NCBI RefSeq assembly: GCF_001190945.1
Contig: NZ_CP011112.1
Coordinates: 868,001 to 932,000, forward strand
Reading direction: 5' to 3'
Length of the DNA: 64,000 nucleotides
DNA from: Luteipulveratus mongoliensis
GTDB lineage: Bacteria > Actinomycetota > Actinomycetes > Actinomycetales > Dermatophilaceae
Of this stretch, positions 42,123 through 50,071 are shown one piece after another. The translations under genes were made by a program, and so were the position numbers. The notes under the pieces were generated by a model. That model saw nothing but the letters and a program-made list of their open reading frames with translations, was not told the DNA's origin and searched no databases. How positions within the stretch are numbered: position 1 is the first letter of the stretch; each line of letters starts with the position of its first letter.

Positions 42123-43385
42123 CTACACGGCGAGGGGCAGCTCCCGTACGCCACGGATGACAGTCGTACGACGCATCGGCACCTTGCCGACGAGCCGCAG
42201 GCTCGGCAGCCGCTCGGCCAGCACCCGGATCGCGACCTCCGCCTCGAGCCGCGCGAGAGGTGCGCCGATGCAGTAGTGGACACCGCTCGAGAACGCCAGG
42301 TGGTCGGAGTTGTCTGTGCGAGTGATGTCGAAGCGGTTGGGGTCCTCGAACATCTCGGGATCGCGGTTGGCGCCGCCCAGGATGGTGACGATCCACTCGC
42401 CCGCCCGGAACTCGTGATCGCGAACAGCGGTGTCCTGCATGACAACTCGCGAGGTGAGCTGGATCGGTGGGTCGTAACGCAGCGTCTCCTCGACGACCTG
42501 GGGTGCGAGGGACGGATCGGCCGTCAGCAGCCGCCACTGGTCCGGATGCAGCATCAGCTGATGGATCGCGTTGCCGATCAGGTTGACCGTGGTCTCGAAG
42601 CCGGCGACGAGGAGCAGCTGGCACAGCGGCAGCATCTCCTCGGGGTGGACGGTGTCGCCCTTCTCGGCCGCCAGGATGCTGAGCATGTCGTCGCGCGGAT
42701 CCCGCTCACGCTCGGCGAGCAGCCTCGTGAACATCTCCTCCAGCGCCGTCTTGGCGGCGAAGGCTCGCCGCGCGTGCAGCATCCCCTTGATCCCGTCGAG
42801 GGCCGAGCCGAGTGCGGTGCCGTAGCGGGTGAAGAGGTCGGCATCAGCGTCCGGGACGCCGAGCAGGTCGCTGATGACGGTGATCGGGAGCGGTGCGGAG
42901 AGGGTGTGCTGCAGGTCGAACGTGCCCTGGCGCTCGGCGTCGTCGACCATCCCGCGCACCATCTTCTCGATGCTGCCTTCGTACGCCGCCATCCGCCTGG
43001 GCGTGAACGCCGGCGCCGCGACGCGACGCAGCCGGGTGTGGTCGGGCGGGTTCATCTCCAGGAGGGACAGGTCGACCTCGCCCGACGAGCGCCCGGGCTG
43101 GTCGCGAGCGATGGTGCCGAACGCGCGGCTCTTCAGGGCCTGCTTGCACACATCGTGCGTCGCGCTCACCCAGTAGCCGCGCTGCATGCCCTGGGTGATC
43201 GCGCCTCGGGCGCGCACCTCGTCGTACAGCGGGTACGGGTTGTCGTGCCAGGGTGCGAGGCCGACGCGGGCGACGGGATGCTTGCGGATGCGCGCGTCGT
43301 ACTGGCGACGCGCCTTCGCGACGTAGAGCTCGGTGGCAAAGCTGCGCGCCAGCCGGAGCTCCTCCCTGCTGATCGGTGACTTCAT
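42123..43385 (-). CDS. Cytochrome P450
   Basis: A 420-residue class I P450 mono-oxygenase. ATG 43385 begins MKSPISREELRLARSFATEL. The I-helix oxygen-binding motif LLVAGFETTVNLIGNAIHQ is near residue 245, the E-x-x-R motif is in VVEETLRYDPPIQLTSRVV near 290, and the haem-ligand loop FSSGVHYCIGAPLARLEAEV is near 355-375 with Cys as ligand. Ferredoxin and reductase partners are not in the window. The substrate is unknown; proximity to erm and ABC-F invites, but does not prove, a link to a macrolide or other drug. It is separately promoted, with a palindrome just upstream. Confidence 0.9.
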   Translation of the reverse strand: MKSPISREELRLARSFATELYVAKARRQYDARIRKHPVARVGLAPWHDNPYPLYDEVRARGAITQGMQRGYWVSATHDVCKQALKSRAFGTIARDQPGRSSGEVDLSLLEMNPPDHTRLRRVAAPAFTPRRMAAYEGSIEKMVRGMVDDAERQGTFDLQHTLSAPLPITVISDLLGVPDADADLFTRYGTALGSALDGIKGMLHARRAFAAKTALEEMFTRLLAERERDPRDDMLSILAAEKGDTVHPEEMLPLCQLLLVAGFETTVNLIGNAIHQLMLHPDQWRLLTADPSLAPQVVEETLRYDPPIQLTSRVVMQDTAVRDHEFRAGEWIVTILGGANRDPEMFEDPNRFDITRTDNSDHLAFSSGVHYCIGAPLARLEAEVAIRVLAERLPSLRLVGKVPMRRTTVIRGVRELPLAV

Positions 43386-43406
43386 GACTCGCCCTCGGAT
43401 CGCCGA

Positions 43407-43422
43407 CACTACTTCCGTAGTG
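43407..43422. promoter_or_regulatory. Operator-like palindrome upstream of the P450 gene
   Basis: CACTAC-ttcc-GTAGTG, a perfect 6-4-6 inverted repeat starting 21 bases before the P450 start codon; a second ACACTA/TAGTGT pair (43406-43411, 43425-43430) overlaps it. This looks like a TetR-type operator, but no TetR gene is nearby. Confidence 0.45.
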
Positions 43423-43459
43423 ACTAGTGTCACATGCGGACGCCGCCCATGAGGCTCGG

Positions 43460-43936
43460 TCAGAGCGCGAGCTTCATACCGTCGTGGCTCGCGGTGAACC
43501 CCAGCCGCTCGTAGAACGCCTTCGCCTCCGGGCGTGACTTGTCCGTCGTGAGCTGTACGAGGCCGGCCCCCCGCTCGCGGCTGTAGTCGATCGCCCACTC
43601 GAAAAGCCTTGTGCCCAAACCGGATCCGCGCTGGGAGGCCGCGACGCGTACGGACTCGATCTGCGCGCGCAGGACGCCGCCGCGGGACAGGCCGGGGATG
43701 AAGCTCAGCTGCAGTGTGCCGACGACGTCGTCGCCGTCGAGGACCACAGCCAGGAGCTGGTTGGGGTCGGCGTCGATACGGGCAAAGGCCGAGGCGTACG
43801 CCGGATCGTCGCCTGATCGCTCGCGGCCACTGCCGAGGTGGTCGTCGGCCAGGAGCCCGACGATCGCCGGCACCTGCTCCGCGCGTGCCCGCGCCACTCG
43901 AACTCCACCAGTCAGCTCGCCCACGATCTCTGTCAC
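43460..43936 (-). CDS. GNAT-family N-acetyltransferase
   Basis: 158 residues from GTG 43936. The acetyl-CoA motif is VRVAASQRGSGLGTRLFEWA at about 95-114 (Q-R-G-x-G-x-G), preceded by LSFIPGLSRGGVLRAQIESV; the terminal EAKAFYERLGFTASHDGMKL is typical of this subgroup. Substrate unknown. Divergent from the acetyltransferase at 43995. Confidence 0.87.
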   Translation of the reverse strand: MTEIVGELTGGVRVARARAEQVPAIVGLLADDHLGSGRERSGDDPAYASAFARIDADPNQLLAVVLDGDDVVGTLQLSFIPGLSRGGVLRAQIESVRVAASQRGSGLGTRLFEWAIDYSRERGAGLVQLTTDKSRPEAKAFYERLGFTASHDGMKLAL

Positions 43937-43994
43937 ACCCCGCACCCTACGAAGTCGCCCAGTGGGCGCCGCGTGTGGTCCGGCGGACGGCACG

Positions 43995-44708
43995 ATGGTG
44001 GCCATGGTGACGGTGGCCGATTGCGAGCGAGTGCAGTCCAGCTGGTTCCGGGCTCGGGCAGCCACCTTGGGCGGCGAGGTCTGGACCGACGACGAGGTGT
44101 TGTGGACCGACGGTCCTGACGGGATGAACCTGATGTTTCCGCGCGCTCTGACCGCGGCGGGCGTCCGTCGGGGTGTCGATCGCGCACGTGACCTGGGCCG
44201 CGACATCGTCGGGGTCTGGCTCAGTCTCGAGGTCGATCCGGCTCCGTTGGCCGAGGCCGGGTTCGAACGTGGCTGGTCGCCGTGGTGGATGACTGCTGAC
44301 CTTGCCGACGTCCCGGTGACGCGCGACCCGAGGGTCGGTCTCGAGCAGGACAGCTCGGACTACGAGGGCGAGTTCGCCTCGTACCGCGAGCAGTTGGCGC
44401 TCACTCGTCAGCGGCCGGCTCGTGCCTGGTACGCCGCCGCGCACACTCCGGGCCACTTCGCCGGACGAGCCTGGTCGTACCGGGACGGCGATCTTGCGGG
44501 CGTCTTCGACATGGAGGTCTGGCCCGAGTTCCAGCGCACCGGGCTCGGCACCGCACTTCTCGCGACGGTCTGCGCCGCTGCCCGGGAGGCGGGCGCCGAG
44601 CACGCCGTGCTCAACGCGACCCCTGACGGCGAGCGGCTTTACCGGACCTGCGGTTTCCGTCGGATCGGTGAGGGCATCACGTGGTGGCACCACCTCGGGA
44701 ACGGCTGA
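43995..44708 (+). CDS. GNAT-family N-acetyltransferase
   Basis: 237 residues (ATG 43995; ATG 44004 also possible). The N-terminal half (CERVQSSWFRARAATLGGEV ... WTDGPDGMNLMFPRALTAAG) is unusual for a GNAT and is probably a degenerate second acetyltransferase fold. The C-terminal GNAT domain carries VFDMEVWPEFQRTGLGTALL near 175-195 and LYRTCGFRRIGEG near the end. Substrate unknown. Confidence 0.83.
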   Translation: MVAMVTVADCERVQSSWFRARAATLGGEVWTDDEVLWTDGPDGMNLMFPRALTAAGVRRGVDRARDLGRDIVGVWLSLEVDPAPLAEAGFERGWSPWWMTADLADVPVTRDPRVGLEQDSSDYEGEFASYREQLALTRQRPARAWYAAAHTPGHFAGRAWSYRDGDLAGVFDMEVWPEFQRTGLGTALLATVCAAAREAGAEHAVLNATPDGERLYRTCGFRRIGEGITWWHHLGNG

Positions 44709-44730
44709 CGGCTGGCCCAGACACGCGACC

Positions 44731-44756
44731 GGTGGCCCACCCAGGAATGGGCCACC
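44731..44756 (+). terminator. Hairpin after the acetyltransferase gene
   Basis: GGTGGCCCA (44731-44739) and TGGGCCACC (44748-44756) form a perfect 9-bp stem with an 8-base loop, 23 bases past the gene's stop. Confidence 0.5.
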
Positions 44757-44784
44757 CGTCAAGCATGTGGGCCACTCGTCGCCA

Positions 44785-44987
44785 GTCGAGTAGGCGAGCC
44801 GCACCCGCCGGTCGAGTAGGCGAGCCGCACCCGCCGGTCGAGTAGGCGAGCCGCACCCGCCGGTCGAGTAGGCGAGCCGCACCCGCCGGTCGAGTAGGCG
44901 AGCCCCATAGGGCGAGGCGTATCGAGACCAGCCGCACGCGGGCACCTGGTCTCGATACGCCTCCGCTAGCGCTCCGACTACTCGACC
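44785..44987. repeat. Family A repeat block: five 26-bp tandem copies plus long palindrome
   Basis: Five copies of a unit beginning gtcgagtaggcgagcc start at 44785, 44811, 44837, 44863 and 44889 (exact 26-base period; the last copy diverges after 16 bases). Next, an 18-bp perfect stem (44914-44931 with 44946-44963) and the 40-base segment 44948-44987, which is the exact reverse complement of 27583-27622. The block occupies most of the 330-base gap 44709-45038 and contains no gene; the apparent frame through it is translated repeat. There are no spacers, so it is not a CRISPR array. Confidence 0.85.
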
Positions 44988-45038
44988 AGCGTGGGGTGGG
45001 GTTGACTTCAAGTTCACTTTAATTTCTACGGTGAGCGC

Positions 45039-45965
45039 ATGACGGAGCAGACGAAGAGCAGAGCGATGGCGTTCGACGAGCCGGGAGGACCGGAGTCGCT
45101 ACGGCTGATCGAGCGGGACGTACCTCAGCCGGCGGCCGGCCAGGTGCGGATCCGGGTGCGGGCGGCCGGCGTGCAGCCGTACGACGCCGCCGTGGTCGAC
45201 GGCTGGGCGCCACCGGGTGCGAACACCAGGCGACCCGTGATCCCCGGCAACGAGTTCGCCGGCCTGGTCGACGCGCTCGGGGCAGGCGTCACCGGAGTTG
45301 CCGTCGGTGACGAGGTGCTCGGGTTCGGGCAGCTCGGGTGCTATGCGGAGCATCTGGTGATCCCTTCCGACCAGATCACGCCGAAGCCTGCGGCGATGCC
45401 GTGGGAGGTGGCGGGTGGGTTCACCGCGGGTGCGCAGACTGCGCATATTGCGTTGGAGATGCTGGAGATTGGGCCGGACGAGGTGCTGCTCGTGCATGGT
45501 GCTGCGGGCGGTGTCGGGCAGATCGCGGTGCAGCTCGGACGGCTCGCAGGGGCCCGTGTCCTCGGTGGTGCACGGCCGGAGCATCACGAACGACTGCGCG
45601 CTCTCGGCGTCGAAACCTTTGACTACACAGAGGGATTCGTCGATCGCCTCCGCGCTCTCGCTCCGAACGGAGTGGATGCGGTGCTCGATGCGGTGGGTGG
45701 CGACATCCTCGACGCCACCGTGGGGCTCGCCCATGACCGGTCGCGCGTCATCACCCTCGTGGAGCACGGTCGCGCCGCCGAGCTGGGCATCGGCGTGACC
45801 GAGAACCGTCGCTCTGCCGAACGGCTCTCGGCGCTTGCGGCCCTCCAGGCGGCGGGCGATATCGACTTCCGGGTGCGCGAGACCTTCCCACTGGAGGAGG
45901 CGCCCGCCGCGCTGAAGGCGTTGCGAGCCGGCGGCGGCGGCAAGGTGGTGCTGACGATCGACTGA
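45039..45965 (+). CDS. MDR-family NADP-dependent quinone oxidoreductase-like protein
   Basis: A 308-residue zinc-independent medium-chain reductase. MAFDEPGGPESLRLIERDVP and VRIRVRAAGVQPYDAAVV begin the GroES-like half; VHGAAGGVGQIAVQLGRLAG near 150-170 is the nucleotide-binding Rossmann motif, and LDAVGGDILDATVGLAHDRS follows. No structural or catalytic Zn cysteines are present, consistent with QOR-like members. TTGACT (45002-45007) lies 31 bases upstream and may be the -35 box. Substrate unknown. Confidence 0.88.
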   Translation: MTEQTKSRAMAFDEPGGPESLRLIERDVPQPAAGQVRIRVRAAGVQPYDAAVVDGWAPPGANTRRPVIPGNEFAGLVDALGAGVTGVAVGDEVLGFGQLGCYAEHLVIPSDQITPKPAAMPWEVAGGFTAGAQTAHIALEMLEIGPDEVLLVHGAAGGVGQIAVQLGRLAGARVLGGARPEHHERLRALGVETFDYTEGFVDRLRALAPNGVDAVLDAVGGDILDATVGLAHDRSRVITLVEHGRAAELGIGVTENRRSAERLSALAALQAAGDIDFRVRETFPLEEAPAALKALRAGGGGKVVLTID

Positions 45966-46016
45966 GTCCGGGCGTACGCGGGGGAGTGTCGGGACCCCTG
46001 GTGAGGCTCCGCGTCT

Positions 46017-46064
46017 TCCTGGTATATAACTTCTGCTTACAGTGATGTGAGCATGACGTTATGC
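46017..46064 (+). promoter_or_regulatory. A+T-rich promoter region with palindrome before the oligopeptide importer
   Basis: TATATAAC (46023-46030) in an A+T-rich stretch is a good -10 candidate, and GCATGACGTTATGC (46051-46064) is palindromic except for one symmetry-related pair. It lies 42 bases before the first importer start, in an otherwise empty 140-base gap. Confidence 0.4.
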
Positions 46065-46105
46065 GGTTGGTGCGATGCCGGCCGCTACCAGGGGGAAGGC
46101 GATCG

Positions 46106-47089
46106 GTGTTCCAGTTCGTTGCGAGGCGGGTCGTCGGGTGGTTGGCGATGACGGTCGCGGCCACCAATGTGACCTACGTGCTCGCCGGGATCTTCCTCGA
46201 TCCACGGTCCAACTACCGCGAGACCCGGCCGGTCCCCAGCACCGAGCGCATCGACCAGGCGCTGCATCCGTACAACCTCGACCCGCGCGTGCCACTGACC
46301 GAGCGATGGTGGCACTGGGCCAAGGACGTTGTCCTGCACTTCGACTGGGGACGGTCGCCGAGCGGCACGTCGGTCAACACGGCCATCGGCTACCGCGTCG
46401 GAGTCAGCGCTCAGCTGGTGCTGCTGGCCACCGTGCTCATGGTCTTCATCGGGGTGGGCCTCGGCGTCTACACCGCGTCCCGGCAGTACCAGTGGCAGGA
46501 CCGCGTTCTGCAGGGGCTGTCGATCCTGCTCTACAACGTGCCCACGGTCGTGGCTGCGCTCGCGCTGGTCTTCGGCGCCGTCCGGCTGAATGAGTGGCTG
46601 GGGCACCGCGTGCTGTTCGTCTCGGACTCCAGCTCACCTGAGGTGAGCGGTCTGCTGGCGAGCGTGGTCGACAGGCTGGGGCACCTGGTCCTCCCGACCA
46701 TCTCGCTGACGGTGCTCGGCTACGTCGGCTACCACCTCACGCAGCGCTCGTTGTTGCTGGACACCATGAACGCCGACTTCGTCCGGACCGCACGTGCGAC
46801 CGGGCTGACCCGGCAGCAGGCCGTACGACGCCACGCCCTGCGTGCGTCCCTCATCCCGACGGCCAGCTCGGTGGCCTTCACGATCCCGGCCATCTTCACC
46901 GGCGCCGTACTGACCGAGAGCATCTTCGGGTGGCACGGCATGGGGGAGTACTTCACCCTCACGATCACCCGCAACGACGTGCACGGGGTGACAGCCGTGG
47001 CCGCGTTCGGGGCCCTGATGACCGCGATCGGCGCGATCCTCGCCGACATCGCCACGGTCTTCCTCGACCCGAGAGTGCGACTCCGATGA
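46106..47089 (+). CDS. Oligopeptide-type ABC transporter permease 1
   Basis: A DppB/OppB-like inner-membrane permease of 327 residues, one of two that form the channel of a peptide or related importer. GTG 46106 follows GGGGGAAGG and begins VFQFVARRVVGWLAMTVAAT, as the family does; GTG/ATG codons further upstream are not conserved. Six membrane segments are visible. The cytoplasmic EAA loop contacting the ATPase is FVRTARATGLTRQQAVRRHA then LRASLIPTASS, near 235-265. The C-terminus overlaps the second permease gene by four bases. Confidence 0.92.
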   Translation: MFQFVARRVVGWLAMTVAATNVTYVLAGIFLDPRSNYRETRPVPSTERIDQALHPYNLDPRVPLTERWWHWAKDVVLHFDWGRSPSGTSVNTAIGYRVGVSAQLVLLATVLMVFIGVGLGVYTASRQYQWQDRVLQGLSILLYNVPTVVAALALVFGAVRLNEWLGHRVLFVSDSSSPEVSGLLASVVDRLGHLVLPTISLTVLGYVGYHLTQRSLLLDTMNADFVRTARATGLTRQQAVRRHALRASLIPTASSVAFTIPAIFTGAVLTESIFGWHGMGEYFTLTITRNDVHGVTAVAAFGALMTAIGAILADIATVFLDPRVRLR

Positions 47090-47991
47090 GCGCCGCAGTG
47101 GTCGAGAGCGCAGCCGCCTCCGGCGTACCGACGACACGGCTCGGCCGGCGTCGGCTCTACGTCCGCCGTTTCGCGCGCAACCGCAGTGCGCTCGTCGGCG
47201 TCGTGATCTTTGCCGCGCTCGTGCTGTTCAGTCTGCTCGGCTCGTGGTTCACCGATCACACCTACCTGGACAACGACTTTCTGGCTCTGACTCAGTCGCC
47301 GAGCAGGACGCACTGGTTCGGGACGACGCAAGGTGGCAACGATGTGTACGCCCAAGTCGTGCACGGCCTCCGGCGCTCGCTCGTGATCGCGGTGGCAGTG
47401 TCCGTGCTGACCCTGGTGATTGCCGCGTTGGTGGGTGCCGGAGCGGCGTACGTCGGTGGCCTGACTGAGCGAATCTCGTTGGGAGTCATCCACTTCCTGC
47501 TGGTCGTCCCGTCATTCCTGATCCTCGCGCTGATCTCGCACAAGGTGGCCGGGGACTGGCGTGTGCTGATCCTGGTGCTCACCGCCTTCGGATGGATGAC
47601 CACGGCGCGAGTGATCTGGGCGCAGTCGACCTCGTTGCGCGATCGCGACTTCGTCCGGGCAGCGGAGTTCATGGGCGTCGGCACGGCCCGCATCATCGTC
47701 CGCCACATCATTCCCAACATCGGCTCGTACCTGATCATCAATCTGACCCTCGGAATCGTCTCGACCGTATTGAGCGAAACCGCTTTGTCCTTCTTGGGAT
47801 TCGGCATCAAGGCTCCCGACGTGTCGCTGGGGACGATGCTTGCCGACGGCTCGAGCAGCATCACCACGGCGCCTTGGTTGCTGGCGTTCCCCGCGGGAGT
47901 CCTGGTGCTGCTCACGGTGTCGGTCACGCTGATCGGAGACGGCATCCGTGATGCAGCCGACCCGACCTCGAAGGTGGGTGCGCTCTCGTGA
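47086..47991 (+). CDS. Oligopeptide-type ABC transporter permease 2
   Basis: A DppC/OppC-like permease of 301 residues. ATG 47086 overlaps the upstream stop (ATGA). The start RRLYVRRFARNRSALVGVVI (helix 1) and HWFGTTQGGNDVYAQVVHGL are typical of the family; the EAA loop is FVRAAEFMGVGTARIIVRHI then IPNIGSYLIIN near 200-230. It forms the channel with the upstream permease. It ends by overlapping the ATPase start by four bases. Confidence 0.93.
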   Translation: MSAAVVESAAASGVPTTRLGRRRLYVRRFARNRSALVGVVIFAALVLFSLLGSWFTDHTYLDNDFLALTQSPSRTHWFGTTQGGNDVYAQVVHGLRRSLVIAVAVSVLTLVIAALVGAGAAYVGGLTERISLGVIHFLLVVPSFLILALISHKVAGDWRVLILVLTAFGWMTTARVIWAQSTSLRDRDFVRAAEFMGVGTARIIVRHIIPNIGSYLIINLTLGIVSTVLSETALSFLGFGIKAPDVSLGTMLADGSSSITTAPWLLAFPAGVLVLLTVSVTLIGDGIRDAADPTSKVGALS

Positions 47992-50060
47992 GTGACCGCG
48001 ATCCCGTCCTGTCCGTCCGCGACCTGCAGATCCGATTCGCCTCCGAGGCCGGGCCGGTCCATGCCGTACGAGGCGTGAGCTTCGACCTGTACGCCGGACA
48101 GACCTTGAGCCTGGTCGGTGAGTCCGGGTCCGGGAAGTCCGCGGTCGCCTCCGGCATCATCGGGCTGCTGCCGGACGCCGCGGCCGTGACGGGCGAGGTT
48201 CGTCTCGACGGTCAGCAGCTGGTCGGACTGCCCGATAAGCAGATGTCGGCCTTGCGCGGCAGCCAGATCGGCATGGTCTTCCAGGACCCGCTGTCCGCCC
48301 TGACACCGATCTTCACGGTCGGCCGACAGCTGTCCGACGCCGTGCGGGTGCATCAGCGGATCGGCAAGGACGCCGCGTGGCGACGTGCCGTCGAGCTGCT
48401 GGACCTGGTCGGCATTCCCGATCCGGTACGTCGAGCGGACTCCTTCCCGCACGAGCTGTCCGGCGGTATGCGGCAGCGCGTGGTCATCGCGCTGGCCATC
48501 GCCAACGACCCGGCTGTGATCGTGGCGGATGAGCCGACGACGGCGCTGGATGTCACCGTGCAGGCGCAGATCCTCGATGTGCTCGGCACGGCGCAGCGCG
48601 AGACCGGCGCCGCGCTCTTGCTGATCACGCACGACCTCGGCGTCGTCGCGGGTCAGGCCGACGAGGTCGCCGTGATGTACGCCGGTCGCATCGTCGAGCA
48701 GGCACCGGTCGATGACCTGTTCGCCCGGCCGACCATGCCCTACACGGCGGGTCTGCTCGCAGCTCTCCCGAGGATCGACGCCCCGACCGGATCGCCGCTG
48801 AGCAGTATCGACGGCGACCCGCCCACCCTCCTCGCGGAGCCCCTGGGCTGTCCGTTCGCTGCGCGCTGCCCAGCGGCGGAAGCAGCGTGCAGCACTGCCG
48901 AACCGCCTTTGCTACCAACGCAGGACGAGCACCTGGTCGCTTGCGCGCGTACCCACGAGATCCTGCAGGGCAGCCTCAACCCGGCGGCCCTGTTCCCTGC
49001 GGTCGAGTCCGACGGCCACGCCGTTTCGGATGCGACGGGGTCCGCGCTGACCGTGCGTGGTCTCACCAAGACCTTCCCGATCCGCAAAGGCCGAGTCGTC
49101 CGCCGCGCGGTCGGGTCGCTGACCGCAGTCGATCAGGTGGATCTGGACCTCGCGCGTGGGGAGACGCTGGCCCTGGTCGGTGAGTCCGGCAGCGGCAAGA
49201 CGACCACCCTGCTGGAGCTGTTGCGGCTGGCTGCTCCAGAGCAGGGCTCCATCGAGGTGCTGGGCCACGCGGTGGACGCCGACCTCGATCGGCGCACCAA
49301 GGCAGAGCTGCGTCGCTCGCTGCAGATCGTCATGCAGGACCCGACCGGAGCGCTGGATCCACGGCTCCCAGTCTTCGACCTTCTGGCCGAGCCGTTGCAG
49401 GCAGCCCGCTACTCCCGCAACGCGATTCGCGAACGCGTGAGCACTCTGCTGGATCTGGTCGGGCTCGACCAGACCTCGGCCGACCGGTTCCCCAGCGCAT
49501 TCTCCGGAGGTCAGCGTCAGCGCATCGGCATTGCGCGAGCCCTGGCGACCGAGCCCCAGGTCGTGGTCCTCGACGAGCCGGTGTCGGCGCTGGACGTCTC
49601 GGTCCAGGCGAGCATCCTCAACCTGTTGAGTCAGCTGCAGCGACGGCTCGGGCTGTCGTATCTGCTCGTCGCCCACGACCTCTCCGTCGTCCGCCACATC
49701 GCTGATCGTGTGGCCGTGATGTATCTCGGGCGCATCGTCGAAACAGCTTCTACGAGTGAGCTTTTCGCCCATCCGCGGCATCCCTACACCCGTGCGCTGC
49801 TCTCCGCGATCCCTGTGCCCGACCCACAGCGGGAGCGCGAGCGGGAGCGGATCGTACTGACCGGCGAGGCGACCCACCAAGACGGCGCAGGATGTCCCTT
49901 CGCCGGGCGATGTCCGGTCTTCCTGACGCTCGGCGAGCAGGACCAGCAGCGCTGCCGATCGCCTCAGTCGCTAGCCGGCGGCGAGGCAGAGCCCGACCAC
50001 CTAGTCGCCTGCCACGTCGCGATGCGAAGCACCTCGACCCACGACCACGAACACGTTTGA
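47988..50060 (+). CDS. Oligopeptide-type ABC importer ATPase, DppD-DppF fusion
   Basis: 690 residues with two complete ABC domains, where many bacteria have separate DppD and DppF. Domain 1: GESGSGKSAVASGIIGLLP near 44-62, LSGGMRQRVVIALAIANDPA and VADEPTTALDVTVQAQIL. Domain 2: GESGSGKTTTLLELLRLAAP near 397-416, FSGGQRQRIGIARALATEP and VLDEPVSALDVSVQASILN. Each domain ends with the Cys cluster of the oligopeptide group: CPFAARCPAAEAAC near 290 and CPFAGRCPVFLTLGEQDQQR near 640, which probably holds an iron-sulfur-like or metal site. GTG 47988 overlaps the permease stop. It energises the two permeases and the lipoprotein that follows. Confidence 0.94.
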   Translation: MSDRDPVLSVRDLQIRFASEAGPVHAVRGVSFDLYAGQTLSLVGESGSGKSAVASGIIGLLPDAAAVTGEVRLDGQQLVGLPDKQMSALRGSQIGMVFQDPLSALTPIFTVGRQLSDAVRVHQRIGKDAAWRRAVELLDLVGIPDPVRRADSFPHELSGGMRQRVVIALAIANDPAVIVADEPTTALDVTVQAQILDVLGTAQRETGAALLLITHDLGVVAGQADEVAVMYAGRIVEQAPVDDLFARPTMPYTAGLLAALPRIDAPTGSPLSSIDGDPPTLLAEPLGCPFAARCPAAEAACSTAEPPLLPTQDEHLVACARTHEILQGSLNPAALFPAVESDGHAVSDATGSALTVRGLTKTFPIRKGRVVRRAVGSLTAVDQVDLDLARGETLALVGESGSGKTTTLLELLRLAAPEQGSIEVLGHAVDADLDRRTKAELRRSLQIVMQDPTGALDPRLPVFDLLAEPLQAARYSRNAIRERVSTLLDLVGLDQTSADRFPSAFSGGQRQRIGIARALATEPQVVVLDEPVSALDVSVQASILNLLSQLQRRLGLSYLLVAHDLSVVRHIADRVAVMYLGRIVETASTSELFAHPRHPYTRALLSAIPVPDPQRERERERIVLTGEATHQDGAGCPFAGRCPVFLTLGEQDQQRCRSPQSLAGGEAEPDHLVACHVAMRSTSTHDHEHV

Positions 50061-50071
50061 GAGGCACCACC

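Noticed and set aside
44785-44904. CRISPR array
   Set aside because: The five copies are head-to-tail with no unique spacers, and no cas genes are present.
44677-44937. Repetitive protein frame through the 26-bp tandem repeats
   Set aside because: It is simply translated repeat DNA; 26 is not a multiple of three, so successive copies change frame and no stable peptide repeat exists.
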